Positions 25,196 to 32,614 of a stretch of DNA of 64,000 bases are shown here, piece by piece. The DNA is from Salinisphaera sp. LB1 (GTDB lineage: Bacteria; Pseudomonadota; Gammaproteobacteria; Nevskiales; Salinisphaeraceae): contig NZ_CP029488.1 of assembly GCF_003177035.1 (NCBI RefSeq), positions 2,728,001 through 2,792,000 on the forward strand, in the 5' to 3' direction. The number at the start of each line of letters is the position of its first letter. The first letter of the stretch is position 1. The notes under the pieces were generated by a model that was not told the DNA's origin, searched no databases, and worked only from the letters and a program-made list of their open reading frames with translations. The translations under genes and the position numbers were made by a program.

Positions 25196-26041
25196 ATGGT
25201 TTTGAACTACGAAAATAGAGTAGTTGCGTTTATCGATATTCTTGGTTTTAAAAGCCTGATATCTAATACCGAGGATAAAACTGGAAACGACATCTCTGAG
25301 AAAATAGATGCCCTGGTAGAAGCGTTCGCTTCCATTCGCGAGATTTGGGATCTCGACGAAAATAGTAAAGAATTTCTCGATCTCGATCTCGATTTCGATA
25401 AAAATAAAAAGGTAACGATATTTTCGGACTCGATAGGCGTTTCCTTCCGAACCGAAAAAGAAAGCGGGGTCTTCTATACGCTTTTAGAAATTAAACTATT
25501 GATAATGAGACTGGTAGCGCGAGGAATTATCTGTAGAGGGGCTGTAGCGCTTGGAAAATTCATTCATACCGATGAGTACCTCTTCGGGCCGGCGCTAAAT
25601 GAGGCCTATCTTCTTGAGTCGCGTGCAGCGTTATATCCACGTATTATTCTTGACAGAAACGTGGTAAAACTCGGAGCAAGAAGCCACGCCCCGCATCATG
25701 ATTCGGCGCACGAGCAATACGCGATTGAAGCTCTTCTTGAGCAAGATAGCGATGGAATGTATTACATCGACTATTTTTTTAAAGCGCAAGGCGAACTTGA
25801 CGATCCGCAGTACGATTTTCCGCAATATATCGACAAGCTGGGAAATATAATTCGCAAAGGCATGATGGCTTCTTCTCATCCTAGTAAAGCTGATTTGCGG
25901 ATAAAATTCTATTGGATGAGAGAGCGGTATAACCGTATGGTGAATTTGGTATCGCGGTCAGAAAACGTCTCTGCCTTGAAGGATCAAGGTGAATATGAGT
26001 TGGCTGAATTTTACGGCGCACTTAGGCCCATCGGCGAATAG
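25196..26041 (+). CDS. Integron cassette 1: class III nucleotide cyclase-like protein
   Basis: A 281-residue protein, AT-rich compared with the flanks. The N-terminus ENRVVAFIDILGFKSLI looks like the first strand and metal Asp of a class III nucleotidyl cyclase (F-D-I-x-G-F). KKVTIFSDSIGVSF matches the second metal-Asp hairpin, ARGIICRGAVALGKFIH the GIHxG-like strand, and YLFGPALNEAYLLESRAALY the conserved G-x-x-VN-x-A-x-x-LE segment, followed by PRIILD. This points to a cyclase homology domain, perhaps an active cyclase making a signal nucleotide. The C-terminal ~80 residues are unassigned. No membrane segment. Similar domains occur in antiphage signalling (Pycsar PycC), but that role is inference. 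It is the first cassette and thus the best expressed. Confidence 0.7.
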   Translation: MVLNYENRVVAFIDILGFKSLISNTEDKTGNDISEKIDALVEAFASIREIWDLDENSKEFLDLDLDFDKNKKVTIFSDSIGVSFRTEKESGVFYTLLEIKLLIMRLVARGIICRGAVALGKFIHTDEYLFGPALNEAYLLESRAALYPRIILDRNVVKLGARSHAPHHDSAHEQYAIEALLEQDSDGMYYIDYFFKAQGELDDPQYDFPQYIDKLGNIIRKGMMASSHPSKADLRIKFYWMRERYNRMVNLVSRSENVSALKDQGEYELAEFYGALRPIGE

Positions 26042-26045
26042 TTAG

Positions 26046-26105
26046 GCATAACAATTCGCTGCAGTTGATCGCCAACCCGTGGCGACAACTGAGCTTCGGC
26101 GTTAG
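26046..26105 (+). other. attC site 1 (60 bp)
   Basis: It opens with GCATAAC (R'') and closes with GCGTTAG (R'), with the inner pair CGCTGCAGTTG ... CAACTGAGC and a short central hairpin (TCGCCAACCCGTGGCGA). It closes cassette 1, 5 bases after its stop. Confidence 0.9.
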
Positions 26106-26122
26106 CTCTACAGGACGTAAAT

Positions 26123-26698
26123 TTGGCTTTTAAAGACGTAGTAGATTCACTATCCGCGACTGCCTCAACGATAGCCATCGTTAGTGTCCTCTACGCGTGG
26201 TATAGAAGCGCTAAAAAGCCGTTAAAAATTCCGCGCATCGTAGTTCATCGAAATCGAATTCAGAAAAACTCTAAAATCATTGTCTTAGTTAAAAACTCGG
26301 CGGACTATCCGGTCGTTATCAGACGTTGCGACGGTTATTCTCAACGAACTCACCAAGTAACGAAGAAGCCGGGCGAAGGCGCGAGATATTCCGAGCACTA
26401 CTCAAGCAAAAATGCCGTATTTCATACAACGCCAGAACTAGAAGTAAGCGCACGCGGATATGCCAGACTAAACGTTAAAATGAACGACGAATATCTATCG
26501 GTCCCAAGCCCGATGAAGTTGCTTCTAGAAACCTCGCACGGCCACCACGAATTAACATGCAAAAAGGTGTCTGAAGTCGAAATGGAGAAGGTCAACACGT
26601 ATACGCTCGTGTTCGATTACGAGAGTAAATCTCGTTTCCGCGCAAAGATCGTATATCTTAAGGAGCTAGTAAAAAAGCTAACTGGTCGCTGCAGTTGA
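26123..26698 (+). CDS. Integron cassette 2: single-span membrane protein of unknown function
   Basis: The start is a TTG at 26123 with AGGA 7 bases upstream; no ATG fits. The 191-residue product has one N-terminal membrane helix (ASTIAIVSVLYAWYRSAK) and a soluble beta-rich domain (PRIVVHRNRIQKNSKIIVLV; SKNAVFHTTPELEVSARGYA) probably in the cytoplasm. The C-terminus (KLTGRCS) is encoded by the first bases of attC 2, common in cassettes. I do not recognise a family. Base composition is lower in GC than the chromosome, as for the other cassettes. Confidence 0.75.
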   Translation: MAFKDVVDSLSATASTIAIVSVLYAWYRSAKKPLKIPRIVVHRNRIQKNSKIIVLVKNSADYPVVIRRCDGYSQRTHQVTKKPGEGARYSEHYSSKNAVFHTTPELEVSARGYARLNVKMNDEYLSVPSPMKLLLETSHGHHELTCKKVSEVEMEKVNTYTLVFDYESKSRFRAKIVYLKELVKKLTGRCS

Positions 26699-26748
26699 CC
26701 GCCCAAAGCGCCGCCGCGCTTCGGCCGGCAACTGAGCTTGGGCGTTAG
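26676..26748 (+). other. attC site 2 (73 bp)
   Basis: It runs from AGCTAAC to GCGTTAG with the inner elements GCTGCAGTTGACCGCC and GGCAACTGAGC and a central CAAAGCGCCGCCGCGCTTCG hairpin. The stop codon of cassette 2 lies inside it. Confidence 0.9.
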
Positions 26749-26766
26749 ATATAGATGAGGGAAGAT

Positions 26767-27267
26767 ATGAGAGGCGACATACTTCGAAAATTATTTGAGA
26801 TATATCGACATCACCGCCCGTCGCTACAGACTTTGATTGAACCCGACCGAAACTGGTTGCTTGAATTACTGAAGCCGCTTCCGCCTCCAGATCCGGAAAA
26901 AACTCTCGATAGAGAGAGTGAAATATTTCAATCGATTTCTCAAGAAATGACGGCTATAACTCAATCCGAAGGCGCTGAGCTAGGAACTAACGATTGGGCG
27001 CTGATAACCCTGTCACTCCAATATCATAATAGACGCCTCGAGAGTATTCTCTCGGGATTCAATGCATTCGCTGGTTTGCTAGCTTTCTTAGCCGCGCTCG
27101 CAGTAATATTTGCCAAGCACTTCGGACCTCAAAACTGGGGGTTTTTGGTAATTTTTGGATTTTTTATTTTTTGGATTTATGGGAAACGAAGCAAGTTAAT
27201 CTTTAAAATTAGAGAAAATTATGACATGCAGGCGCTAATTGAATACGTAAAAAGCAAAACAATCTAA
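26767..27267 (+). CDS. Integron cassette 3: two-span membrane protein of unknown function
   Basis: The ATG at 26767 is preferred over 26755 because GAGGGAAGAT precedes it, giving 166 residues. An N-terminal soluble region (ILRKLFEIYRHHRPSLQTLI) with a predicted helical stretch is followed by two membrane helices (FAGLLAFLAALAVIFAKHF and WGFLVIFGFFIFWIYGK) and a short basic tail. The stop overlaps the attC 3 R'' core. Overall shape resembles small membrane effectors, but I see no diagnostic motif. Unknown function. Confidence 0.75.
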   Translation: MRGDILRKLFEIYRHHRPSLQTLIEPDRNWLLELLKPLPPPDPEKTLDRESEIFQSISQEMTAITQSEGAELGTNDWALITLSLQYHNRRLESILSGFNAFAGLLAFLAALAVIFAKHFGPQNWGFLVIFGFFIFWIYGKRSKLIFKIRENYDMQALIEYVKSKTI

Positions 27268-27316
27268 CGAGGCGCTGCAGTTGACCGCCCAAAGCGCTGG
27301 TGCGCTTTGGGTTCCC
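27262..27316 (+). other. attC site 3, left half (split by a group II intron)
   Basis: The left half carries R'' (ATCTAAC), GCGCTGCAGTTGACCGCC, the perfect stem CCCAAAGCGC-TGGT-GCGCTTTGGG (27288-27311) and TTCCC. The right half is at 29145-29190. Joined, they form a 101-bp attC aligning end to end with attC 6. Confidence 0.88.
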
Positions 27317-29144
27317 GTACGCCCGGCATGGGCACGATCTTGGAGGTGAAAGTCCTCTCATAAGTAGGCCATAACGAATGAAGCGAAGCGCAACTGCGTG
27401 AGGGCGACCGAGCGTGGGGAGGAAGCGTGGAGCGAAGCCGTGAGCCGATGAACAAGAATCGGATATCAAGGCGCTGTCAGGCAGGGCGAGCAGGCGGGAC
27501 ACTGCGAAGCTCTTATGGCCAAGGCGTGGCAGCGTAAATCCGGCGGCTGTGCGGTGACGGATCGTGTTCTTATCCGGGGAGATCTCGCCTTATGCCTGAA
27601 AGGGCAACGGAGTGTTTCCGGAGCGAGAAGTCAGCCGAGGCCGTAGTAGCCGGTGACGGTGAAGGGCCAAACGAGAAGAGGTGTTAAAGGACCGGTCGAT
27701 GCGAGACGTATGGCATCAGATGCTTGCCCAAGCAAGGCGGACGGACGTGGCAGCGGTGAAGCCGTGAACACGCCGGTCAGCGATGAAACGACCCGCCCGC
27801 GATCGGAAGCCCGAGACACCAAGCAAGACCTGCTAGAGCGGGTGCTTGCACGAGACAACTTGCAACGCGCCGGAAACGAGTTAAAGCCAACCGCGGTGCG
27901 GCGGGTGTCGACGGGCTGGATATAGCCCGGACGGGCGCCCACCTCAAGACCGCTTGGCCGACGATTCGCGACCAGCTGCGTGACGGGCGCTACCGGCCCC
28001 AGCCGGTTCGCCGGATCACCCTCCCGAAAGCCAATGGCGGCCAGCGTAAGCTCGGCATTCCCACGGTGACGGATCGGCTGATCCAGCAAGCCCTGTTGCA
28101 GGTCGTGCAACCGTTAATCGACCCCTGCTTTTCAGAGCACAGTCACGGCTTTCGGCCGGGCCGCAGTGCCCACGACGCCGTGCGTAATGCGCAGCGTCAT
28201 GTGCAAGCGGGCCACGAGATCGTTGTGGACCTGGATCTGGAAAGCTTCTTTGACCACGTCAGCCACGACATCGTGATCGCCAAGCTAAGTCGATATATCA
28301 CGGACCCGCGTATTTTGCGTTTGGTTCGTGCGTATCTCGACGCCGGCATCATGGTGGACGGCCTGGTGATACGGCAACATGCCGGGACGCCGCAAGGCGG
28401 TCCGCTGTCGCCGTTGCTTGCCAACGTGATGCTCGACGAAGTCGACCAAGCGCTGGAACGCAGTGGCCATCGCTTCGAACGTTATGCCGACGACAGCAAC
28501 ATCTATGTTCGCAGTCGGCAGGCTGGACGACGCGTGCTGGCCCGCCTGCGTCAGATTTACGGTCGACTCAAGTTACGCATCAACGAAGCCAAGACCACGA
28601 TCCGGAGCGCCTTCGACGCCTCGTTTCTGGGTTATGCGTTATGGCGAGCCCCGAATGGCGAGGTCAAAGTGGCGGTCGCGGCCAAGGCAATCAAGGCCTA
28701 CAAACGACGTGTCAAACAACTGACGCCTCGTCATACCGGCCGCAGCCTGCTCGACATCATCGCCAAGCTCCGTCCCTACGTGCGCGGCTGGAAAGCCTAT
28801 TTTCGGCTGGCGCAAACGCCCCGGGTCTGGAAACAACTGGACCAATGGCTGCGCCACCGACTCCGTGCGATCCAGCTCAAGCACTGGGGTAGCGGCGCCA
28901 CGATCTATCGAGCGGCCCGTGCACTCGGCGCCCGACCTGCGACGGCCCAACAGGCCGGCCGCAGCGCTGGGCACTGGTGGCGGGGCAGTGCCATAGCACT
29001 GAATAGTCTGCTCACGATTGCGTGGTTCGACAGCCAGGGCGCACCCCGGTTGTGCTAGTTTCAAATTCTCGAACCGCCGTGTGCGGAACCGCTTGCTCGG
29101 TGGTGTGGGAGGGGCGCAGCCCGTTGGCTGCCCCCTATCCCGAT
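27317..29144 (+). mobile_element. Group IIC (class C) intron inserted in attC 3
   Basis: The 1828-bp element starts GTACGCCCGGCATGGGCACG, a class C-like 5' end, and ends CTATCCCGAT. Domain V is a 34-base element at about 29071-29104 (GAACCGCCGTGTGCGG...) and domain VI follows. It encodes a reverse transcriptase without an endonuclease domain, as class C introns do. The junctions are exact: the exons TTCCC and TCCGC join as in the uninterrupted attC 6. The insertion point is 5 bases after a 10-bp stem-loop, the structure class C introns recognise. It lies in the same orientation as the cassettes. Confidence 0.9.
27710..29058 (+). pseudogene. Group II intron reverse transcriptase/maturase, frameshifted
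   Basis: The frame from the ATG at 27710 (MASDACPSKADGRG) leads into TKQDLLERVLARDNLQRA and then shifts. Adding one base after 27871 (GCC-TGG-AAA) restores AWKRVKANRGAAGVDGLDIA, joining the frame that holds the rest to 29058. The remainder has RT blocks HGFRPGRSAHDAV, DLDLESFFDHVSHD, GTPQGGPLSPLLANVML and the active-site YADD, then a maturase X domain (LRPYVRGWKAYFRLAQ). No endonuclease domain, as expected for class C. Without correction the protein is cut after about 50 residues, so the intron would need help from another copy. Confidence 0.85.
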
Positions 29145-29190
29145 TCCGCGGCCTTCGACCGCTCCGGCGGCAACTGAGCTCGGGCGTTAG
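29145..29190 (+). other. attC site 3, right half
   Basis: It begins TCCGCGGCC directly after the intron and ends GGCAACTGAGCTCGGGCGTTAG. It is the 3' exon of the intron and the closing half of the site starting at 27262. Confidence 0.88.
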
Positions 29191-29195
29191 GCCTT

Positions 29196-29672
29196 ATGAC
29201 ATTATCTGTACGTATCCGCAGTTTCCGAGATGGCGAAGAGCAAGCGCTTTTCGAGATATTTCACTCAGCGATTCATCTAATCGCCAGCAACGACTACGCC
29301 CAGAATCAGATTGACGCTTGGGCTCCGCCGACTCTGGATCGAAGTCTATGGGCAAGACACATGCGCAACATAAATCCCTTTGTTGCAGAGTTAGACGGTA
29401 GGCCTGTCGGTTATGCTGACGTATAACCTTCCGGCTACATCGATCACTTTTTTGTTTCCGGGCATCATGCCCGACAAGGAATAGGTGCGAATTTGATGGG
29501 GACACTCCACGACGAGGCAAAACGACTCCGGCTTGGGGAGCTGACCTCGTATGTAAGCCTCACCGCGCAGCCATTCTTCGCGAAATCAGGATTTTCCGTA
29601 GTGAAGAGTCGGATGGTCGAGATTCGAGGTGTACACCTTCCAAATGCACTCATGCGTAAAGCAGTGCAATGA
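29196..29672 (+). pseudogene. Integron cassette 4: GNAT acetyltransferase with an in-frame stop
   Basis: The full frame has 158 codons: an N-terminal GNAT part (VRIRSFRDGEEQALFEIFHS, FVAELDGRPVGYADV), a TAA at 29424-29426, then the rest (PSGYIDHFFVSGHHARQGIG as acetyl-CoA motif A, and TAQPFFAKSGFSVV as motif B). The two sides are in the same frame, and relatives commonly have Gln at the stop, so CAA to TAA is the likely change. The 76-residue product made now lacks the acetyl-CoA site and should be inactive. It is similar to many cassette-borne GNAT enzymes; substrate unknown. Confidence 0.85.
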
Positions 29673-29679
29673 ACCGAGA

Positions 29680-29752
29680 GCCTAACAAGGCGCTGCGGTT
29701 GACCGCCCAAAGCGCTGCCGCGCTTCGGCCGGCAACTGAGCGTCGGCGTTGG
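29680..29752 (+). other. attC site 4 (73 bp) with a variant R' core
   Basis: It runs from GCCTAAC through GCGCTGCGGTTGACCGCC and GGCAACTGAGCG to GCGTTGG. The consensus GTTAG is GTTGG here, which may weaken recombination at this site. Confidence 0.85.
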
Positions 29753-29816
29753 GCCTCGATGGATCGCTACCCGCAGAAATGGATAATCAAAAAATAAAAC
29801 CGGAAAGTATTACTAA

Positions 29817-31089
29817 GGCGCTGCTGAAATAGAAGCCAAATTATGTCCCGAGACTCGTCTGCCGTAGGTTCGGATTCGGACCTTGGTCATTTTCTGTCCA
29901 ATTTTCGGGCTTGCAGGGTGCAAATCCCGGCTTTCAGACGCAGTTCGGCTACGAAACGCGCTCATGCGGCCTCCAATGCGGCCATCCGCATCAGGTTGTA
30001 ACTGGCAAACACCAGCTTGGCCTGAGCGGCGACCCGATCCAGTCCACGCCGCATCGTCTGCTTCAGCGGTCGGGCGTATTTGCCCCAGCCGAATGGCGTC
30101 TCGACGCGGTGACGGGCATTGATCGACTTCGCGTAGCCAACGTGGCGTGTCGTACGGGCGTCGATCGCTGATCGTCGTCCCTTGTTGTTCCGGGCCACGT
30201 GCGGCGTCACGCGGGCCTTGCGCGCGCCCTCCACGAAGCGTTGCTGGTCGTAGTTCTTGTCGGCGCCCACCGTCAGTCGGCGGCGGCCGGGTCTTCGATC
30301 CAGCATCGCCAGCGCCGCATCGACTTCGGCGGTGCCGCTGGCGTGCGTGGTCTCGGCGTCAACGACCAGCGCGTGGCGATTGTCGGTCAGCACGTGGCCG
30401 ATATAACACAGCCGGCTGGGTTGGCCCTTGGCTTTCTTGTACAGCCGGGCGTCGGGGTCGGTCTTGCATTCATGCGTGTCAGAACGCCTCACCTCGCCCT
30501 TGAAGTCGGGCGGCCCGTTCGGCGGCTCGTCGTCCTCGTCTTTGCGCCGATAGCTGCCCATCGACGCCCAGGCGTCGATCAACGTGCCGTCTACACAGAA
30601 ATGCTGTTCGGACAACAGCCGGCGCTGGCGGGCTTGATCGACCACCGCGTCCAATAACCGACCGGTCACCGCGCCATCGATGAACCGCTGACGGTTCTTG
30701 GTGAACGTGGTGGCGTCCCAGACCGCATCATCCAGCGACAGCCCGACGAACCAGCGAAAGAGCATGTTGTAGCGGAGCTGCTCTACAAGCTGGCGCTCGG
30801 AGCGGATCGAGTACAGGATCTGAAGTAATAAGGCCCGGATCAGGCGTTCCGGGGCGATACCCGGGCGGCCCGTATGCGAGTAGCTGACCGTCAACGTCCC
30901 GTCCATCGACTCCAGTGCCCCATCGACCAGCGATCGAATCCGGCGCAACGGATGATCCGCGGGCACAAAATCGGTCGTCTGTGAATACGAAAACAGCGAC
31001 GGTTGTTCGGTGTCCGGGCTTCGCATCGGTTCGGCTCCTATTCACTCTCCACTATTGTCCCGAGATTTGTCGGGTTTTTCAGCAGCGCC
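29817..31089 (-). mobile_element. IS5-family insertion sequence (1273 bp)
   Basis: The terminal inverted repeats are GGCGCTGCTGAAA at 29817-29829 and its exact complement at 31077-31089. Both ends are flanked by CTAA (29813-29816 and 31090-31093), a 4-bp duplication of the YTAR type used by the IS5 family. It carries one intact transposase gene. It interrupts the coding sequence of cassette 5. Confidence 0.95.
29962..31026 (-). CDS. IS5-family DDE transposase
   Basis: An intact 354-residue transposase opening with FSYSQTTDFVPADHPLRRIR and QILYSIRSERQLVEQLRYNM, followed by the RNase-H-like DDE core: first Asp in HFCVDGTLIDAWAS, second in VGADKNYDQQRFVEGA, and the final acidic region near NARHRVETPFGWGKYARPL (the Y-x2-R-x3-E-type motif). 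It fills most of the element and ends 145 bases from its left tip. The rightward frame beginning at 30915 is antisense to it until cassette 5 sequence starts. Confidence 0.95.
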   Translation of the reverse strand: MRSPDTEQPSLFSYSQTTDFVPADHPLRRIRSLVDGALESMDGTLTVSYSHTGRPGIAPERLIRALLLQILYSIRSERQLVEQLRYNMLFRWFVGLSLDDAVWDATTFTKNRQRFIDGAVTGRLLDAVVDQARQRRLLSEQHFCVDGTLIDAWASMGSYRRKDEDDEPPNGPPDFKGEVRRSDTHECKTDPDARLYKKAKGQPSRLCYIGHVLTDNRHALVVDAETTHASGTAEVDAALAMLDRRPGRRRLTVGADKNYDQQRFVEGARKARVTPHVARNNKGRRSAIDARTTRHVGYAKSINARHRVETPFGWGKYARPLKQTMRRGLDRVAAQAKLVFASYNLMRMAALEAA

Positions 31090-31752
31090 CTAAGCCGATG
31101 CAATTGCTCGGGGCATGGCTCGCTGGGCTTCTAGCTATAGACGGGTCGTTTTTATTTGCAGCTGTGCGTATGGGCGACCAATCTTGGGCAGGAGTAGCGT
31201 TGGTGATCGCCGCTATATTAAACGTGCCATTATTCCTAGCGGCAGTGTTTCTGTTGCAAACTCGATTTCGGCCCGAGTTGCAAGAAGATTCATACTATTC
31301 TTCTTATTTAAGTAGCAAAACGAACGAGCCAGTCAAGGTTAGCAAGACCGATACACGATATCTGGAATTGAGACAGCAGATTTCTGAACTCGAAGAAAAA
31401 ATAATATCCCAAGGGGGTTCAGTTCAAACAGTCAGTGCGTCTGCAAATTCGTCTGTTGAAAATATTTACGTCGGTATAAATAAACACTTAGAAAACAGAA
31501 AAGATATAAAGCAGAAATTGCGAGATTGCAATATTATAAAGATATCTATATTTGGGCCTGATGAGCCGCCAGAAGGTCTAAATATATCAATATCAGAACA
31601 TTTGTCTGCTGAGCAATCTCGGTTTCTCATCGGTGTGGCTCGTGACCTCGGATTTGAGACATACAATTTTTTCGACAACCGTGCTGAAGAGACTGAAGAA
31701 GATATCCTATTTGGATCATATGGCCCGGCTGGATTCGAGTTATGACCCTGGC

Positions 31753-31826
31753 GCCCAACAGAACGCTGCAGCTGACCGACCGAAGCTCTGCTGCGCTTCG
31801 GTCGGTCAATTGAGCTTCGGCGTTAG
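31753..31826 (+). other. attC site 5 (74 bp)
   Basis: It runs from GCCCAAC through GCTGCAGCTGACCGACCGAAG and CTTCGGTCGGTCAATTGAGC to GCGTTAG. Its central arms pair over 11 bases (CTGACCGACCGAAGC region). It closes cassette 5. Confidence 0.9.
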
Positions 31827-31841
31827 ACCGAAGGAAAAACA

Positions 31842-32060
31842 ATGCCAAAACGAAACCTCGATCCTGCGCTTCTCCCAGAGGCTCGCATGGACAGAATGCG
31901 AGAGGAAATGCGAAATTCACACTTGGGAGGACAGCGCTTGGGCGGCAGTCTGTATCGTACTCAAGTGCTAGAACCTAACAAAGCGCTGCAGTTGACCGCC
32001 CAAAGCGCTGCCACGCTTCGGGTTCCCTCCGCAGCCTTCGGCTGCTCCGGCGGCAACTGA
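31842..32060 (+). CDS. Integron cassette 6: 72-residue hypothetical protein
   Basis: The ATG at 31842 follows AAGGAAAAAC, a good Shine-Dalgarno. The N-terminal ~45 residues are charged and Met/Arg-rich (MPKRNLDPALLPEARMDRMR), while the last ~27 residues (EPNKALQLTAQSAATLRVPS...) are encoded by attC 6 itself. Read-through of attC into the reading frame is common in cassettes. No known domain; the cassette is only about 245 bp long. Confidence 0.6.
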   Translation: MPKRNLDPALLPEARMDRMREEMRNSHLGGQRLGGSLYRTQVLEPNKALQLTAQSAATLRVPSAAFGCSGGN

Positions 32061-32073
32061 GCTTTGGCGTTAG
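31973..32073 (+). other. attC site 6 (101 bp), last of the array
   Basis: It runs from ACCTAAC through GCGCTGCAGTTGACCGCC, two central hairpins (CAAAGCGCTGCCACGCTTCG and GCAGCCTTCGGCTGC) and GGCAACTGAGC to GCGTTAG. It is the uninterrupted sister of attC 3, with TTCCCTCCGC where the intron inserted there. Confidence 0.9.
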
Positions 32074-32331
32074 GCCTCATTGTTGTAATATCCGCATCGT
32101 GTGGGGGTCCTTCAGGTTGGGGCGTCGGCCGATTAAGGGTAAACAGGGACAGACCACGGTTAATTAATCGGGTCGGTCGCCGGGGGCAGGTCTTGCCCCG
32201 TGCCCGCAATAGCAAGACCGGGCCCAATCGCCTGAGTCGATCACGCAGCTCGACGGCGATTCGATCGTGTGCTGGTGCCGCGAATTCAACCATTCGACGA
32301 CGTTCCTCTTGTCGCAAAACGGTACTTTGCC

Positions 32332-32364
32332 CGTGCCATTTGCGTTGACTACGCAAATGGCACG
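32332..32364. repeat. Perfect 14-bp inverted repeat downstream of the integron
   Basis: CGTGCCATTTGCGT and its exact complement flank a 5-base loop. It lies in the 809 bases between the last attC and the barrel-protein gene, which hold no convincing gene. Nearby, AACAGGGACAGACCACGG at about 32142-32160 resembles short repeats seen beside REP-associated transposases, though no such gene is here. Confidence 0.5.
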
Positions 32365-32422
32365 AGAGGTCGCGCTTGGCCGATTCAAGGCCTTGTGCAT
32401 GGAATGGATCCGGGCGGTGGCG

Positions 32423-32614
32423 TTAAAACGCCATCCGGTAGCCGCATTGACATTGTCTTTGTCCGCGTGTCGCGGCCCACGGCGCAGCGTGATACGTTTC
32501 GTAGAAGTTGATGTAAAGAACGCGCCGGCAGCGTGGACATTTCAAGTGGCCCGTTCCGCTACGAAATAGGGGGCGATGCCCAGGTTGTGTGCGATGTGAT
32601 TTGGTGAGTCTCAT
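32423..32614 (-). CDS. Possible zinc-ribbon small protein or fragment
   Basis: A leftward 63-codon frame has a C-x2-C pair (LKCPRCRRVLYINFYE) and a second C-x-C (QRQCQCGYRMAF), a zinc-ribbon-like spacing of about 28 residues. The first 20 residues look arbitrary and no ribosome-binding site is evident, so it may be a remnant of a larger gene. Confidence 0.3.
   Translation of the reverse strand: MRLTKSHRTQPGHRPLFRSGTGHLKCPRCRRVLYINFYETYHAAPWAATRGQRQCQCGYRMAF

Larger units (their letters stand above)
29779..31745 (+). pseudogene. Integron cassette 5: two-span membrane protein gene split by IS5
   Basis: Codons 1-12 plus two bases lie at 29779-29816 and the rest at 31094-31745. Removing the IS and one CTAA copy joins them in frame (SITKPMQLLGAW) into a 229-residue protein. 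It has two membrane helices (QLLGAWLAGLLAIDGSFLFA and GVALVIAAILNVPLFLAAVF), a charged linker, a coiled-coil-like stretch (YLELRQQISELEEKIIS) and a soluble C-terminal domain (LRDCNIIKISIFGPDEPPEG; RFLIGVARDLGFETYNFFD). I do not recognise the domain. The 3' part could still be translated from the ATG at 31098, losing only the first 13 residues, if transcribed. Confidence 0.8.

Noticed and set aside
1945-29426. Idea that TAA is recoded as a sense codon, since two genes have an in-frame TAA
   Set aside because: The expected residues differ (aromatic in the racemase, Gln in GNAT), many intact genes here end in TAA, and no recoding signal is seen.
30915-31097. Extension of the cassette 5 frame upstream into the IS
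   Set aside because: This part is antisense to the transposase and ends exactly at the IS border; it is not part of the original gene.
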